Positions 13,558-25,600 of a stretch of DNA of 64,000 nt are shown here, piece after piece. This DNA comes from Quillaja saponaria. Its lineage: Eukaryota > Streptophyta > Magnoliopsida > Fabales > Quillajaceae. The notes beneath the pieces were generated by a model, which saw only the letters and a list, made by a program, of their open reading frames with translations, had not been told where the DNA came from and made no database searches. Each line of letters begins with the position of its first letter. Position 1 is the stretch's first letter. The stretch is from NCBI GenBank assembly GCA_029379385.1, contig CM055610.1:21167422-21231421 (forward strand), given 5' to 3'. The translations under genes and the position numbers were made by a program.

Positions 13558-13778
13558 TGTTGAATATAAGAATATATATTCAGATGATTTTCAATATACA
13601 AGAGGGAGCCTCTATTTATAGGCTAAAGTGTTTAACCTAACATAGTGAACCTAGACTAAATATCAACCAAATACGCAATAGAAATTACACAGAAATAAGG
13701 AAACTAGAAATAAGGAAAGAAACTATAAATAAGGAAATTTGACTCACTAGTTAAGTTGCCTATATTTACACTCTAACA
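13558..13778 (-). repeat. 5' LTR of the copia element
   Basis: This 221-bp LTR is bounded by TG...CA on the + strand and followed by the target duplication TAAAT. It is the near-identical partner of 9080-9303. Confidence 0.95.
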
Positions 13779-16700
13779 TAAATTAATCTCACCGTTTTGT
13801 TTATATGGAGCAGATTTTATGTTTGCATGGATCCCCGGATGGACCAGAACAGTATGTTCCTCGTGATTTTTAGATTAAGATATATTCACTTATAGGTTGA
13901 TCTCTTACCTCAAAACATTTTCCCTTTCTTTTTCAGGTACGTAGCAATCATGAATGCAATATTCTCTGCAGAATGATCTATGGTATGAACCTGATACCTT
14001 GACATCTCTCCTGTAAATAATATTGATTGCAGTGTAGTTTTTGAATCCAAATGACTGGATGAATTTCTTGTGAGGTGCCTGCTCATTGTTCTATGCAAAC
14101 ACTGGCAACTGGACTACCTATCTTTTCTTCTTATTTTTTTTGTCAATTGCTTGTTCACTCCCTGAGAGGATGAAGTCAGGTGGAAATTTACTAAGGATTG
14201 GAATGCCTTGCCTCTGCAAGAAGCATAGTGCAATAGATTATATTTTTTTGGAAGGGAATCATGGGGTTTATATGTCTATTAGTCTAGTTCTTATCCATGG
14301 CTTTCTTTTTATGTTTGAATTATATCTGTTTTACTTGCAGATTTCATTGTGGCCCTGTCAATTTCAAGATATGTTTACATGTTATTTTGTTCCTAATGCA
14401 GGTTCCAATAGATTCTTGTTATATAGGTTCTAACAATTCTGCATTCCTCCAGCAGGTAGTTACTATCTATACTGAATAATTTGGTGCTCCAGATTATTCA
14501 GAAACATCTATTGACTCTACTGTTTGCTTCTGATCCATATGTATAACAGGCTTAATACATAACAGGTGACGTATATTACAAGCCCCCGCAACTGGATGTG
14601 CTTTACCAATATTTCTCAGTGAGTTGCTCTCTTGATTGGCCACTTTGAAGCATCGGTGTGGTCTTTAATTGCTTTTGCTTTTACTAACGAAACTTCTGTT
14701 GAATGGTGTCTGTGATAATCAACTTTGGTTACTTTTGTGTAGTTTAATACTCTCAGTTTGAAAGAGTTGTTGCACTGGCAAATATGTCTCTATGATTTGA
14801 GATGACAAAGAATATGAAAATATTCTGCTTTGAGTCCTCTCACCTAGCAACACAGAACTGATTAAAGCTGGATCTGGTAGGAATTAATTTGACATTGCTG
14901 GTCTTGTTCAACATGCTAGCTATTACTTATGATTTATGATTCAATGCTTTCATAGAATTTATGGTCAAGATGCACATATGTTGTGAGACTGAGACATTTG
15001 AATGAAAAATTTCATGGGAAACAAAGATGTCACAAATTGGTGAAAAAGCATAAAATATGATAAAGTTCCTGAGTTCACAAATCCATGATTACCTGGTCGA
15101 TTACTTGCTCTGAAAATAACAGTTGAGGTGGATAGTAAAATATGCAAAAGATTTTTGTTAAGCCTTTCTAATATGATTAGTACAAAAATTTATTTCTAGT
15201 TAGTTGTAATGTTAACACAACAGGTATGTTTACTTTTGCAGTTCTTTATGAATTTAGAAATTAATGAGATATAAACAGAATATTCTTTCACTGCCATGGT
15301 GCTCCTTTGCTGAGAGGATGTTTGACCCATTATTTGCTTTGTTAAAAGTTAGTGCTCAGATATGATAGAATGTAGAATTGTTTTATGTTGATGTTGAAGA
15401 AATAATGAGTGTTGGAACTTTAATTTATCTCCTAATAGTTTCTGGCATTAGAATTCTTCTCATCTTCTCATTGTGGCTACACTGGGACTGGACATATCGT
15501 GGTTGCCTTCAGTTTCAGCATGTCTGTTTTTAGTTTGTTCTGCTTATGTGGCTGTTGTCTATCCTGTCATTTCTATTAGTTTTGTATTTTGGCGAATCTT
15601 TTTCTCCATGTTTTATTGTTTCTTTTACTATGTTTTATTTACGGTACTAACTTGTTTGTGCAGACAATCTTTGAGACAGATTTGCATTCTCGCACATTCT
15701 TACAGCTTCCTAAATCGGTTGGTGTAGATTTTCGTGCCTCGTAAGTTATCTCTCTCATGGTTAGGGGGAATTAAGTTTTTAAATTTTGCATTAAACATAG
15801 TCGTAAGCTATACATTATATGTAATACCTGACAAGTATTTGTAAGACCCTATTAGCTTACCAGTGTCGGCAACATAATCTGCTAGTTGTCATTGATGCTC
15901 CAGTTTTTTATTTTCTTTCTTTTTGTTCAAAGTACCATCAATTCAATTTTTTTCAACCCTTTTCCTGCCTTCTTCTTATCATATGACATGCTTCTTACTC
16001 CTTAGTTTCAGATAGAACATAAGGGACCAGTTTAAAGGTCCTTCATACAAAGAGGTCCTCCAAACTTTTATTTTAAAGTTCAGCCAACTGGTCTTTTTAG
16101 AGTGGCAAGCTCTTCTTTGCTTGCTGTGGCTCTTTCTTGTATCTTATTCCAGTTACAGCTTTGTTTTCCTTGGAGAATACCTTGTCCTCCTTTTATGTTT
16201 TCCAGCATCTACTTAATAAAATTTGAGAGAAAAAAACTAGTCTTCTTGACTCAAATTTGATCAACTACCCAAAATATAGTTTTTACAATTGTAAGCCAAC
16301 TTTCAAATCGTAAACTGAGTAACTGAGCATATAAGAAACTGCGGGGAACTCTCAGTCTCAGATATATCTTACATCTAAACAAGAAAATGACTTCAGCTGT
16401 AGATTTAAATCCTAATGGATGCTTTTTCTTTTACCATTTCCTTACAGAGTCAATTCTTACATGTGGTGTTATGTGGAAATCATTTGCTTGGCAATATTAA
16501 TGTCTTTCTGATATGAAGTTGTGATGCATCTAAGCGATTGTCTGGGATTTACAGGTGCTTTTGCCATAAACAGACAATAGACATGGGCTATATGTGTTCT
16601 GTTTGCTTGTCCATATTCTGTGAGCATCACAAAAAATGTTCAACCTGTGGGTGAGTGGTTATTCCCTTTTTAAGCTATATTATGCCATTTGTCATCCAGC

Positions 16701-17577
16701 TTTGACTTTTCTCTTTATATGATTCCTTGGTAAGCAGCACCATTTGGTAGTTAATTTTCTTATGCAAATGTTGACAGCACCTACAATCAGAATATCAAAA
16801 CTTCTTTTTGTAGCTGAAACTTGGTTTGCAGATAAGACTCTTTCTGCATTTTATACTGGCTTATACATTGATTCTTCAGATTAATGGTTACCAATTTTTG
16901 ATTACTTCAAGTTGAGGTTTTAGGCAAAGTCAGTTACAAGAATAGTCTCTATAAAGCTTTACGATGAGGTATTAACCCTTAATTCTTAAGGTTCTAAAAC
17001 TTTTAAGCTATCTAAAATAAAATAAAAACATATCTCTCTTAGTAAGTTTATTTTCTTAATAATGATCAAGATAACAAAGTGTCAATATGCTTATAAGAGT
17101 GAACTGGAGTTGAGAATTCATAGTAAAACAAGAATGCACGAGCATAACTATATCCAACACTTCAAAGTAGCTTTATCAAGAGGCTGAAGATTGTCTTTCT
17201 TAAGTCTGTAAAATTCAAAAATTCTAGTAGCATGTTTCTTATTTAATAGACTTTGTGATTCTTCTGATCGGATTTTAATATCCGACGCATCTTTAGCACA
17301 TTATAATGTCCCATTTATTATTATAGGCTCAGTTTTTTATTGTGGATTTATGCAAGTTTGAGTCAATTCTATAAATCTCTTATTTCTGTCTGCCTTCCTG
17401 GCTTGCTTGCTCTTCTTAGCAGTTGATCCAAATCCTTTTTGATATGCATTTTGTGTCATGAGTTACCTCTTGATTTTGCTGTGGCTTTGCACATCATGCA
17501 GGTCTGTATTTGGTCAGGCTCAGTCAGATGTTCCCTCTGCAGCCAATGGGAAAAGGAAGATTTCAGATACATTATGA

Positions 17578-18949
17578 TACCATCTAGAAGCATACTATGG
17601 CTATTCTCCGAATGCATCAAGAAAGTACTAATGGTTGATTTAATTTGTTTTTCATGCCATGTAGCTCAATGAAACATATCAATCAAGCTTTTTTATCGTG
17701 TATAAAGTAGCTGTGGGAGCCGCACATCTGTTATGGAGACCATTATAGGTCTACATCCAAATCTGGCGCCTTGGTGCACCGAATTTGTCTTATGGTGCAT
17801 GGTTCATAGATTTTTACCTAACGTCCTTCTACTGGAAAACATAGTTTGCTTTATGTTCAAATTTTTTATAGGAGCAGATGGCTGATTTTTTTATTTTTTT
17901 CCTGAATAGACCTCCAAATATTTTTTTTCAAGATTTGTACCATGAACATTCTCCCAATACTTATGTTACAATTAACAAAGCCTTAATCTATTATGTTTAC
18001 GATTGTTATGATTTTATATTTAAAATTTGTAATAAGTTCCAATAAATGATTGGGGGGGGATGGAAAAATGTTGGACGGACGGGGAGAATCCTCTCTCCTT
18101 ATTAAGAAAACTTTCCAAACAAGGGGATTGGACGATTCGTGTACCCTCCCCGTACTTACCCTCTCCTGAAAACACAAAGGGTAAATGCTTGTTGAAAGTT
18201 TTGTTGGATGAAGTTTTAAATTTCCCAACATAGCATATCTTAAAAAACAATTTGTTTTCTCCCCCAAAAAGTACAAGTTGATGAACTTTTCTTTCTTTCT
18301 CCAATACAAAGCAGGGCCACTTGGGCCTTGATCTCTGGTTGTACGTGAATGACTTGTGAAGAGTGAGACGTTGGAAGCTGAAGGGTGCAACTGCAGTCTG
18401 AGGTGCCAAGGTAGCCTATGAAGTATGAATCATAGACATGAACGCACGCAGACGCTTCAAATCAGGTTAGGACCAAAAATCTCCATGGTAAGAATTGCAA
18501 TTGGGACGCTTTAGACAACCCTTTATGAGCACGGGAACGTCGAGCTATATTTTTCAGGGCCATGAGCACTTGATGACCATAAAAACTCCATCCAGAATTA
18601 CTACTTTTTAACCTCCTTTAGGTAGGTTATTGCGAAAACGGCATTAATGTCTGCCTTATTGATCAGTATCACATTTACATTCAAATACTAGCATTCTCTT
18701 GAGAACATCTCAGTATTCATGAGTCCAGCAATAACATGAACATCAATTCAATAAATACATCCAGTCATTGACAGTTCGCAGTTTCATAGGCCAATATACA
18801 ACGATTTAGAAGGTTTTTGGGCTAGAAGAAATAAATTACAGTTGACACTTGGGAGGCAGTAAAAAATCATTAATTTCATTTATACAAAGAGTAAGCCCAT
18901 AAGAACTCCATGTGTTGGCATTGTCACAGTACATTTTCATTTTAATGAT
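17578..18949. other. Spacer between two convergent genes
   Basis: This holds the 3' flanks of the TFB4-like gene (+) and the unknown-function gene (-). The block at about 18045-18420 is less AT-rich and open in two overlapping minus-strand frames of about 130 codons. Its composition (a G run near 18051, C/T-rich stretches) differs from its surroundings, but no protein family was recognised. It could be a decayed short transposon. Confidence 0.4.
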
Positions 18950-20912
18950 TCAGAGAATCCTCATAGCAGCTTTACTTGATGCATGAATACCCTGTGCAGC
19001 AAGTCTCAACACGGTACGGCTCTTATACAACCTACAATCCAAAACCCAAGTCAGGAAGTGAAAATAATGCATATGATATCAGTATGTTCTGGTGATAAAT
19101 TGAAGATAAGTTATAACAGAACATGATACATATAGTAAGGGAAAGTATAAAACTTACCCTGCCAGAGCAAGTCCCCAGGTGGACAGGGTATAAAACATCA
19201 TACCAGCATGCCAAATGTCTAACATCTTCCCCAGTTTGCTAACACCACCCAATGCTTTTGATAAAGCTGCAGATTAATGGCTTAAATATATAAGATAAAC
19301 TAACATTCTTGGATTGCTCACTCACCAAAACAGGAAGCAGACAAATAGCTAAATTGTTTATCCCGAGATCATATCACTAAAAATGATGCTAAGGGTTCAA
19401 AGTTCAAAATCACAAGAAGGACTTAACAGAGCAACAATATCTAGCTCCCATGGTCTACGGTATAAAATTAATAAAGACGTCAAACCTCAAAAAGGAATTG
19501 AACAAAACATCAAAAGTGGAACATTATTTGATAAAATAGTTATATACCCCATCCAAGCTTAGGATTTATCTAGGAAGGAATTTATCACTTATAACCCCTT
19601 CTCGTTCCCCAACTTTGACAGCGTCATCAGTCAAAATCAGATGGCAAAGGTTCATAATTAATATGAAGTTATAAACACCACTCTTTCCTATTATGCAAAA
19701 TTTTAAAATTATCAGGGTAAAAACCAATAAGCTAAAAGAACATTTACTCAACACATGTAAACCTTTCCATTTGAACAATAAAAAATAACAATTGAGTTAC
19801 AAACTTACAATGACAGTTCCTTGATTAATATTTGGATTAAGGAAATGTTAGACAAAGCATTTAAAATATGAAGGCTTTGACTGTGAACTTACTTTTTTGC
19901 AGCTCCTCTGGTGACAAATTCTGCAATTACAAGAGATTCATGTGAGATACAATCATACGACAAAATAAATGAATCACGTTGTGTACCACTAGACATGTAC
20001 CTGAGCTTTTGGGTTGGACAGAATGCATCTAGCCATAAAGTTGGCAACTCCAGTCCACAACAAGTTCCTCACTGATTACTACGTAATTTTCATCATCAAT
20101 ACCACTCCATTCCTCAACACCGCCTTTGCCTGGAACCATCTCATCTGTGACCCACACCCACTTATTGGGATCTTTAAGGTCAACATTGATCGGCATGTCA
20201 GCAGAATGAAAATCAAGCCCTAACAAAGAACCAATATCACCAAGTATGCTAATAAAAAATGAACGAATGTACAAACTTACATTGATGAATTAAACAAAGA
20301 TACAACTCCTACTAGTAAATTTTAGAAGAAAATTCAACCGAAGAAATGAGAACCTGTGGCCTCTTTGAAAGGGAATTGATTTTCAGTTCCATTAACTGTT
20401 TCCTGCTGTAGGGATTTGAGCCGCGTCAAGTAGTCTTCAGAACTCAGATTAGCTACTAGTCGATCATACAACTGCAAAATTAATTCCACCCCAAGAGTAG
20501 ATTACAAAATCATTGAAGTACATTTAACAACATAGGCTGATTAGTATACATGTTTTTACCCAAATAAAGAGTTTCAAAAAAGAATCAGACTTTATAATGA
20601 ATTAAGCGATTGGCAAACACTAGGTGGGAAAAAGGGAAGGGGGGGCGTTACATCGGGAGGGCAATCGTCTAAAAAAGAAGGGATTTCGTTGAGATTATGT
20701 AGTAGCTTCAGGTTCTGCTCGAGCACGTTCCTTAGACGCTGATTCTCCGATCTTAGAGACTGCAATTCCTCATCTATGGACGACAATTTGGCCTCGCCAG
20801 TGACCTCGGGGTCGTGATGACTATGGTGGTGGTGACATTCCATGGCCGTCCAAGCGACGTCGGCGACCTCCATCACCGTCTTGGCCACCTCTATAGCACC
20901 ATGCCCACGCAT
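18950..20912 (-). CDS. Conserved plant protein of unknown function, coiled-coil N-terminus
   Basis: Exons, transcribed right to left: 20652-20912, 20354-20471, 20001-20219, 19893-19920, 19158-19266, 18950-19031. Start is MRGHGAIEVAKTVMEVADVA, followed by a His-rich patch and a heptad-like segment (SLRSENQRLRNVLEQNLKLL) that suggests a coiled coil. Then come NLSSEDYLTRLKSLQQE, a conserved acidic/aromatic segment (PNKWVWVTDEMVPG, EEWSGIDDENYVVISEE), and a C-terminal helical part ending AAMRIL. All splice sites and phases fit, except that exon 3 carries one extra base (A at 20052 on the + strand), which would truncate the protein after VISEELVVD. Without it the product is 271 aa. I recall similar uncharacterised proteins across plants but cannot name a function. 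The C-terminal hydrophobic stretch (FYTLSTWGLALAG) could be a membrane helix. Confidence 0.85.
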
Positions 20913-22263
20913 GTTATTATCAGGAAAAGTCGGACTGAATTGGGGGATATTGGGCGGATCCCTAGCCGGTCTTGGCCAGAATTTTGGTTGTTGTCGTTTG
21001 TGTGCGTGAACGATCTGTCGCGTTTAGCAATTTGCGTTGTTTGGAAAACAAAAGTAGAAAAACTACATATGCACTTATGTTAATGAATAATGATGCTGTG
21101 TTTTTCTTTTTAATTAGATTTTTGGGTGAGCCTTGAATAAATCTATATTTAATTTAAGTTAAATTAGAGTGTTTAGAATTTTATTATAATTAATATAATT
21201 TAATTTATTTTAATACTTTTACAAAATTATCTTGTATTAATAAAATAAATTTTTTTGTATAAAAATAACTTAAATTATTGGTATAGGTTTAATACAATAT
21301 AAAGAGGAATATAAATGAGGGGAAGAGAGGGGAAATAAATAAAGGGAAGAGACGAGGTGAGAAATAGGATAGGAAGAATAATGAAGGGTTGTGATTTTTG
21401 AGATGTGAATATGAGTAGAGGTAAAAAGAGATGGTATATATGTATTTTTAGTTCAATTGAATTGAATTATAACAAATTATACCAATTTTGATAAGAATTT
21501 AAAATTGAAAAAATGTTATAAAAATATAATTTATAATAAAAAATAGATACCAGATATAATATTTTAATTAAAATTCATTTAGAATTAATAGAATTTCACT
21601 AATTTTTGTGATTTCAAACACACTCTTAGGCTTAACTATTGTTTTAATCATTTAGGATTGTATCAATTTTTAATTTAGTATTCTAATAATATTTTTCATC
21701 AATTTCATCGTCAAATATTCAAAAATTTTCATTCAAGTTATTTTCTCTAATTCTTATGTTATACATAATCTAATGATAAAATAACTAAAAAAAATTTATA
21801 AAATATAAAAACAACTTATAAGCGTTATTATCTTTATATTAAGTATGATTATATTGTTAATTCATAACAAATAACAGAAAAAATTGAATTTGATTAAAAA
21901 TTTTTGAGTCTTACAGGATAAAATTAACTAAAAAAATTATTAAATGACTCAACTGAAAATTAATATAATCTTAAAAGACTAAAACATCAGATAAACCTTA
22001 TTTTTATTCTCGTCACCTCCATATCACCACCATAGATTTCATAGTCAAAATCAAACCGTTTAAATCAATACAAGAAAAATCATATGAGATATTTATTATC
22101 ACTTATTTATAGACTAAGATTCAAATATACATATTACAAATTGAAAACGATTATATCTTTAATAATATTTTCGTAGTTGTTTATCTGGTAGTAATTATAA
22201 ATTAGTTTAGTTTGTTCGATTTAGTAATGAATTAGAATTTTTTTTTTCTTGATGTCCTATTTG

Positions 22264-22347
22264 ATTATTGCCTTTAATCAAATTAAGATTAATTATTACC
22301 TTTAATCAAATTAAAATTAATTATTATCTTTAATCAAATTAAAAAAA
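22264..22347. repeat. Three tandem copies of a 28-bp unit
   Basis: Copies start at 22264, 22292 and 22320, each ATTATTnnCTTTAATCAAAT followed by an AT-rich end with small changes. The array lies ~30 bp before a long A run. Confidence 0.85.
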
Positions 22348-22375
22348 TTAATTAATTGGGATACATATAAATTAT

Positions 22376-22380
<5 letters not shown>

Positions 22381-22413
<33 letters not shown>
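22381..22413. repeat. Homopolymer run of 33 A
   Basis: This is an uninterrupted A run, preceded by ATTATAACAT. It could be a slippage tract or the tail of an old retroposed sequence. No insert boundaries or target duplications were seen. Confidence 0.9.
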
Positions 22414-22415
<2 letters not shown>

Positions 22416-22690
22416 AAATTTAACCCTGAGCAAAAGAAAAGGTTTTGTAGTTGTACATCGAGTCACGTGACAACACAATGCATCTATAATTGTACTTTGA
22501 GGTCGGTCACGACTCGGGAATGCTCGTCTTCGGATCTAAAAGTGGAAAAGTCGAGAGAACCCTTATTTAACATTTTGTCACTGTTTTCCCTCATAGTCTC
22601 TCACTCTCTCTGCCCTTTTCCATACCTCCGAGGTTTTAGCCTTCGAGCAGAAACAACTATTTGGTGCAGACTTGTAGTGCAAGAGAGAGA

Positions 22691-25600
22691 ATGGCGGAGG
22701 AGACAGTTCAGAAAGTTGTGAAGGTGGAGGAGGCACCTGATATCGAGTCGCAGATACAGGAAACCATGCGCACACGCGTCTCTCACTTCAAGGAACAATC
22801 CGAGTATGTCTCTCTCTCTTTTGCTCACTCAATTCCAAATTTTCTCTTTTGCGCAATTGCCGTCTTCTTTAGCAATTATTGATGAAACTATTTATGTTCT
22901 TAGGGAATTTCAGTGACGTTGCATTTGTTGTTACCAACTGGTTTGTAATATATAACCATAATATTTGTTCAATTGTTTGCCTTTTGTGTTTATTTTTGAT
23001 ACTTAAGGGGTTTTGTGCGATACCTTCTTCTAGCTGGAGGTTTAAATGATTCTCTAGAAAATGTTTTATCTGAAATTCTGATCTATTGGAAAATTTCCAG
23101 CCTACATGTAATATTTTTATTCATTAATCCTTCCGGGGCTCCAGATATTCAAAAGAAAAAGAGGAAAAAACTTTCTAGGGTTTGGCAGGAGGCTTATTTT
23201 CAGTTTTTTTTTGTTTAAAAAAAAAAAAAAAAACATTGTTCGCCAGTTTTATCATGGTAGAATGGTTGATATATGAGAATATGATGGTTGCAGTGTTAAG
23301 CAAATGATTCTAAAATAATTCAAGAAATGTCAAGCGTTTTTGAGAAGAAAAGGGGGTTTGGCTGATGTATGGTTAAATATAGGTATATCTGAATGTTAAA
23401 ATCTGCTATGCATTAGTAAATGGCATGTTGAACTGAATCTCTTGTGCCAGAGACAGATTTCATCAATTTTTAATGGGACTTGTTCTTCAAGCTTCAACCT
23501 CTAACAAAAGTGTGGCATTTTTGTTTGTTCTTCATACTTCAACCTCTAACAAAAGTGTGGCATTTTTGTTTCTTCTACACATAATCATGTAGTTCCCTTG
23601 TTTCTCCTTAATTGGTAAAGGACTACAGTATTCAATCCCCACCCATCATATCATAGATTTTTTTAGTTTTCTTAAACAATCTTCTTGGAGTATGCGTTTT
23701 TCTTGTCTGCACATCAGAGACATAAGAAAGTTTTAGTTCATGAATTTTATTTATTTTGTTTCTTGCAATAACCATCATTTTTCTCTGTATGTGGTAGTGA
23801 GGGATTCTGGGTGTTAACCCTGTTATAGTTATTTCATCTTGGAGTGTTCTTTTATTTCATGCAGTTCTTTGACTTTTGAGGGGGTTCGGAGATTGTTGGA
23901 GAAAGACTTGGGGTTGGAGACATATGCTTTAGACGTGCATAAGAGATTTATCAAGCAATGTTTGCTGAAGGTACTTCGTTTGGATTAAAAATCCCCTGAT
24001 TTTCCGCATGGCATGAGCTCATGGTACTTAAAACAGGGCCTATATGCCTGATTTACTTTATGTTCCACTTTCCGGTACGCTTATGAAATAAAAAGTGTAT
24101 GTTTTGTCATAGTATCTAATTCTGGAAAACATATTGACATATGCTAAACCCAAAAGACTCAGTTTGGTCCAGATTTCCAAAATTTGATTAATCAAACCAG
24201 TTTATCTACTATTCTCGAATGAAACTCAAGGATGTACAAATACCAAATACTAAAGCAGCTGAGTAGTGCAACTAGTTAATGTATTATATATTGTTTTTCA
24301 TATAAACCATGGAGCCTTTTATATATTTGCTTTAGATAAGAACCAGGTGTTCACGCTGAGTGTTTTTCCCCTTCTTTTCTGGTTTATAATCTGTGGGTGC
24401 ATGACCGCGTACCTTACCCATAAGAACCATGCATTGACTAACCACTGACCTGAACCCATGACTTCACTGGAATTCCCTTCATTATCACAGGATATCATAC
24501 TTTACTTTTAAATTTTCTGTAAGCATAGTACAGTGTTTTTTTTTCTTCCCCTCTTTTTTTCTTTCTTTTTAATTGCATCAATGCTTTGGCCTTGCTTAAT
24601 ATTACATCTTAATGAAGATAATGCATTTTCTTTTGTCAAGATCTTCTTTTGTCATCAGTTTTATAAATCTCATCATTTTACCACAACATGGTTGCATTGC
24701 ATACTTCTTCGTCATCCTTATTCGTGAGTCGTGACAACAACTTGGAGCATCCACTGAAAATCTTCACTTGCAAGACAATCTTGATTAATTTAAACGTATA
24801 ACTTAAAACTTGTATTTTTTGAGGAGGGTGGGTAGTTGCTATAGCCTATAGGTTGTTTAAAACTTAAAGGAAAATATTGGACAGATTGCTGGCATTTATT
24901 TTTCTGGTGTCATCTGCCAACACGTGCACAATCAAAAGATTTCATACCAGGAGACACACCTAGGTGCTAGGGGTCCTGGAGCCTTGGCTCTAGGCACACC
25001 TAGGTGTGCGCCTAAAGGACCTAGGAGTGAGTGAATGAGTCTCGCCTGAGGGGTATAGAGGTGAGATGGCTGTAGCCTCTTGCCTTTTGATAATACTGCT
25101 TCGTACTATATTACTAGTGGAAGTTTAAATTAGTTATATGTGTTAGATGCAACATTTCCTAGTTTGTGGTAAGTTGCTGTATGTTACTTAGTTCTTGCAT
25201 TGCAGTATGGGTAGGGGTATATGGAAATTTGGTTGATATGCATTACCTTGGGTGTTGGCTTAGTTGAAAAGTTAGTTTGGGTAATGGCGCACATGGAGAG
25301 GATTTGCTAGGGGTCATTTAATTATATAGGCATGCTAAATATGTAAATCTTAATTTTATAAGGCTCATGTCTCTTTGTTTGATTCATGGAACATATTTAT
25401 TTTTGGCTTGCCAATCTTACTGCTGTGGGAAAGGGATGCCCAAGCTCTGCATATGGAATCCAGATTGGAGTTCCATAGGGGGCTAGTGAATTAGGAATTA
25501 GTTACAAACTAATGAAGCCAATACAGTGCTTGGAGGGGCCAGGACTTCCTGGATCCTTGGCTTTTGAAAACTAAAAATTTCATTTGTAATTTTAACCCAC

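Larger units (their letters stand above)
9080..13778 (-). mobile_element. Ty1/copia LTR retrotransposon, complete but internally broken
   Basis: The element is 4.7 kb and antisense to the TFB4-like gene, in its intron 4. It has two LTRs (9080-9303 and 13558-13778), a 5-bp target-site duplication TAAAT on each side (9075-9079 and 13779-13783), an initiator-Met tRNA primer site next to the 5' LTR and a purine tract next to the 3' LTR. Domain order read on the minus strand is gag, zinc knuckle, protease, integrase, reverse transcriptase, RNase H, which defines the copia superfamily. The LTRs differ by about three substitutions and one 3-bp indel, so the insertion is fairly young. Confidence 0.97.
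7466..17577 (+). pseudogene. TFB4: TFIIH core subunit p34/Tfb4 (GTF2H3-like), disabled copy
   Basis: Family role: non-catalytic subunit of TFIIH, needed for transcription initiation and nucleotide-excision repair in the nucleus. Exons: 7466-7496, 7572-7660, 7795-8049, 8297-8343, 13814-13851, 13937-13982, 14402-14455, 14550-14618, 15664-15740, 16555-16650, 17502-17577. Visible parts: start MPAAPSKLHADDVSILVVLL with TNPFFWS, the vWA-like core (LLLNQLNQVVVIATG, FRSGPLHPQPR, YVAIMNAIFSA, PIDSCYIG), and a C-terminal zinc-finger region with [13 protein letters not shown] and HHKKCSTCG. All introns keep GT/AG and consistent phase. Lesions: TAG at 7646-7648 (exon 2), a 1-bp loss near 8003-8008 (exon 3), TGA at 13974-13976 (exon 6) and TAA at 14553-14555 (exon 8). 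The undamaged length would be about 292 aa, as expected for the family. Because introns remain, it is not a processed copy. A copia element lies antisense in intron 4. Confidence 0.9.
20913..22690. other. Shared upstream region of two divergent genes
   Basis: This AT-rich DNA lies between the unknown-function gene (-) and the HIRIP3-like gene (+), so it must hold both promoters. It contains a three-copy 28-bp tandem repeat and a 33-base A run, but no coding sequence. The ~250 bases before 22691 are less AT-rich and likely contain the HIRIP3-like leader. Confidence 0.5.

Noticed and set aside
7646..13976. RNA editing as rescue of the TAG and TGA codons in the TFB4-like gene
   Set aside because: U-to-C editing is not known for nuclear mRNAs of flowering plants, and it would not rescue the TAA codon or the deletion.
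18020..18409. Two overlapping minus-strand frames of about 130 codons
   Set aside because: Neither shows a family motif or plausible splice structure. Both overlap the same low-complexity block, so they are probably chance frames in a GC-richer patch.
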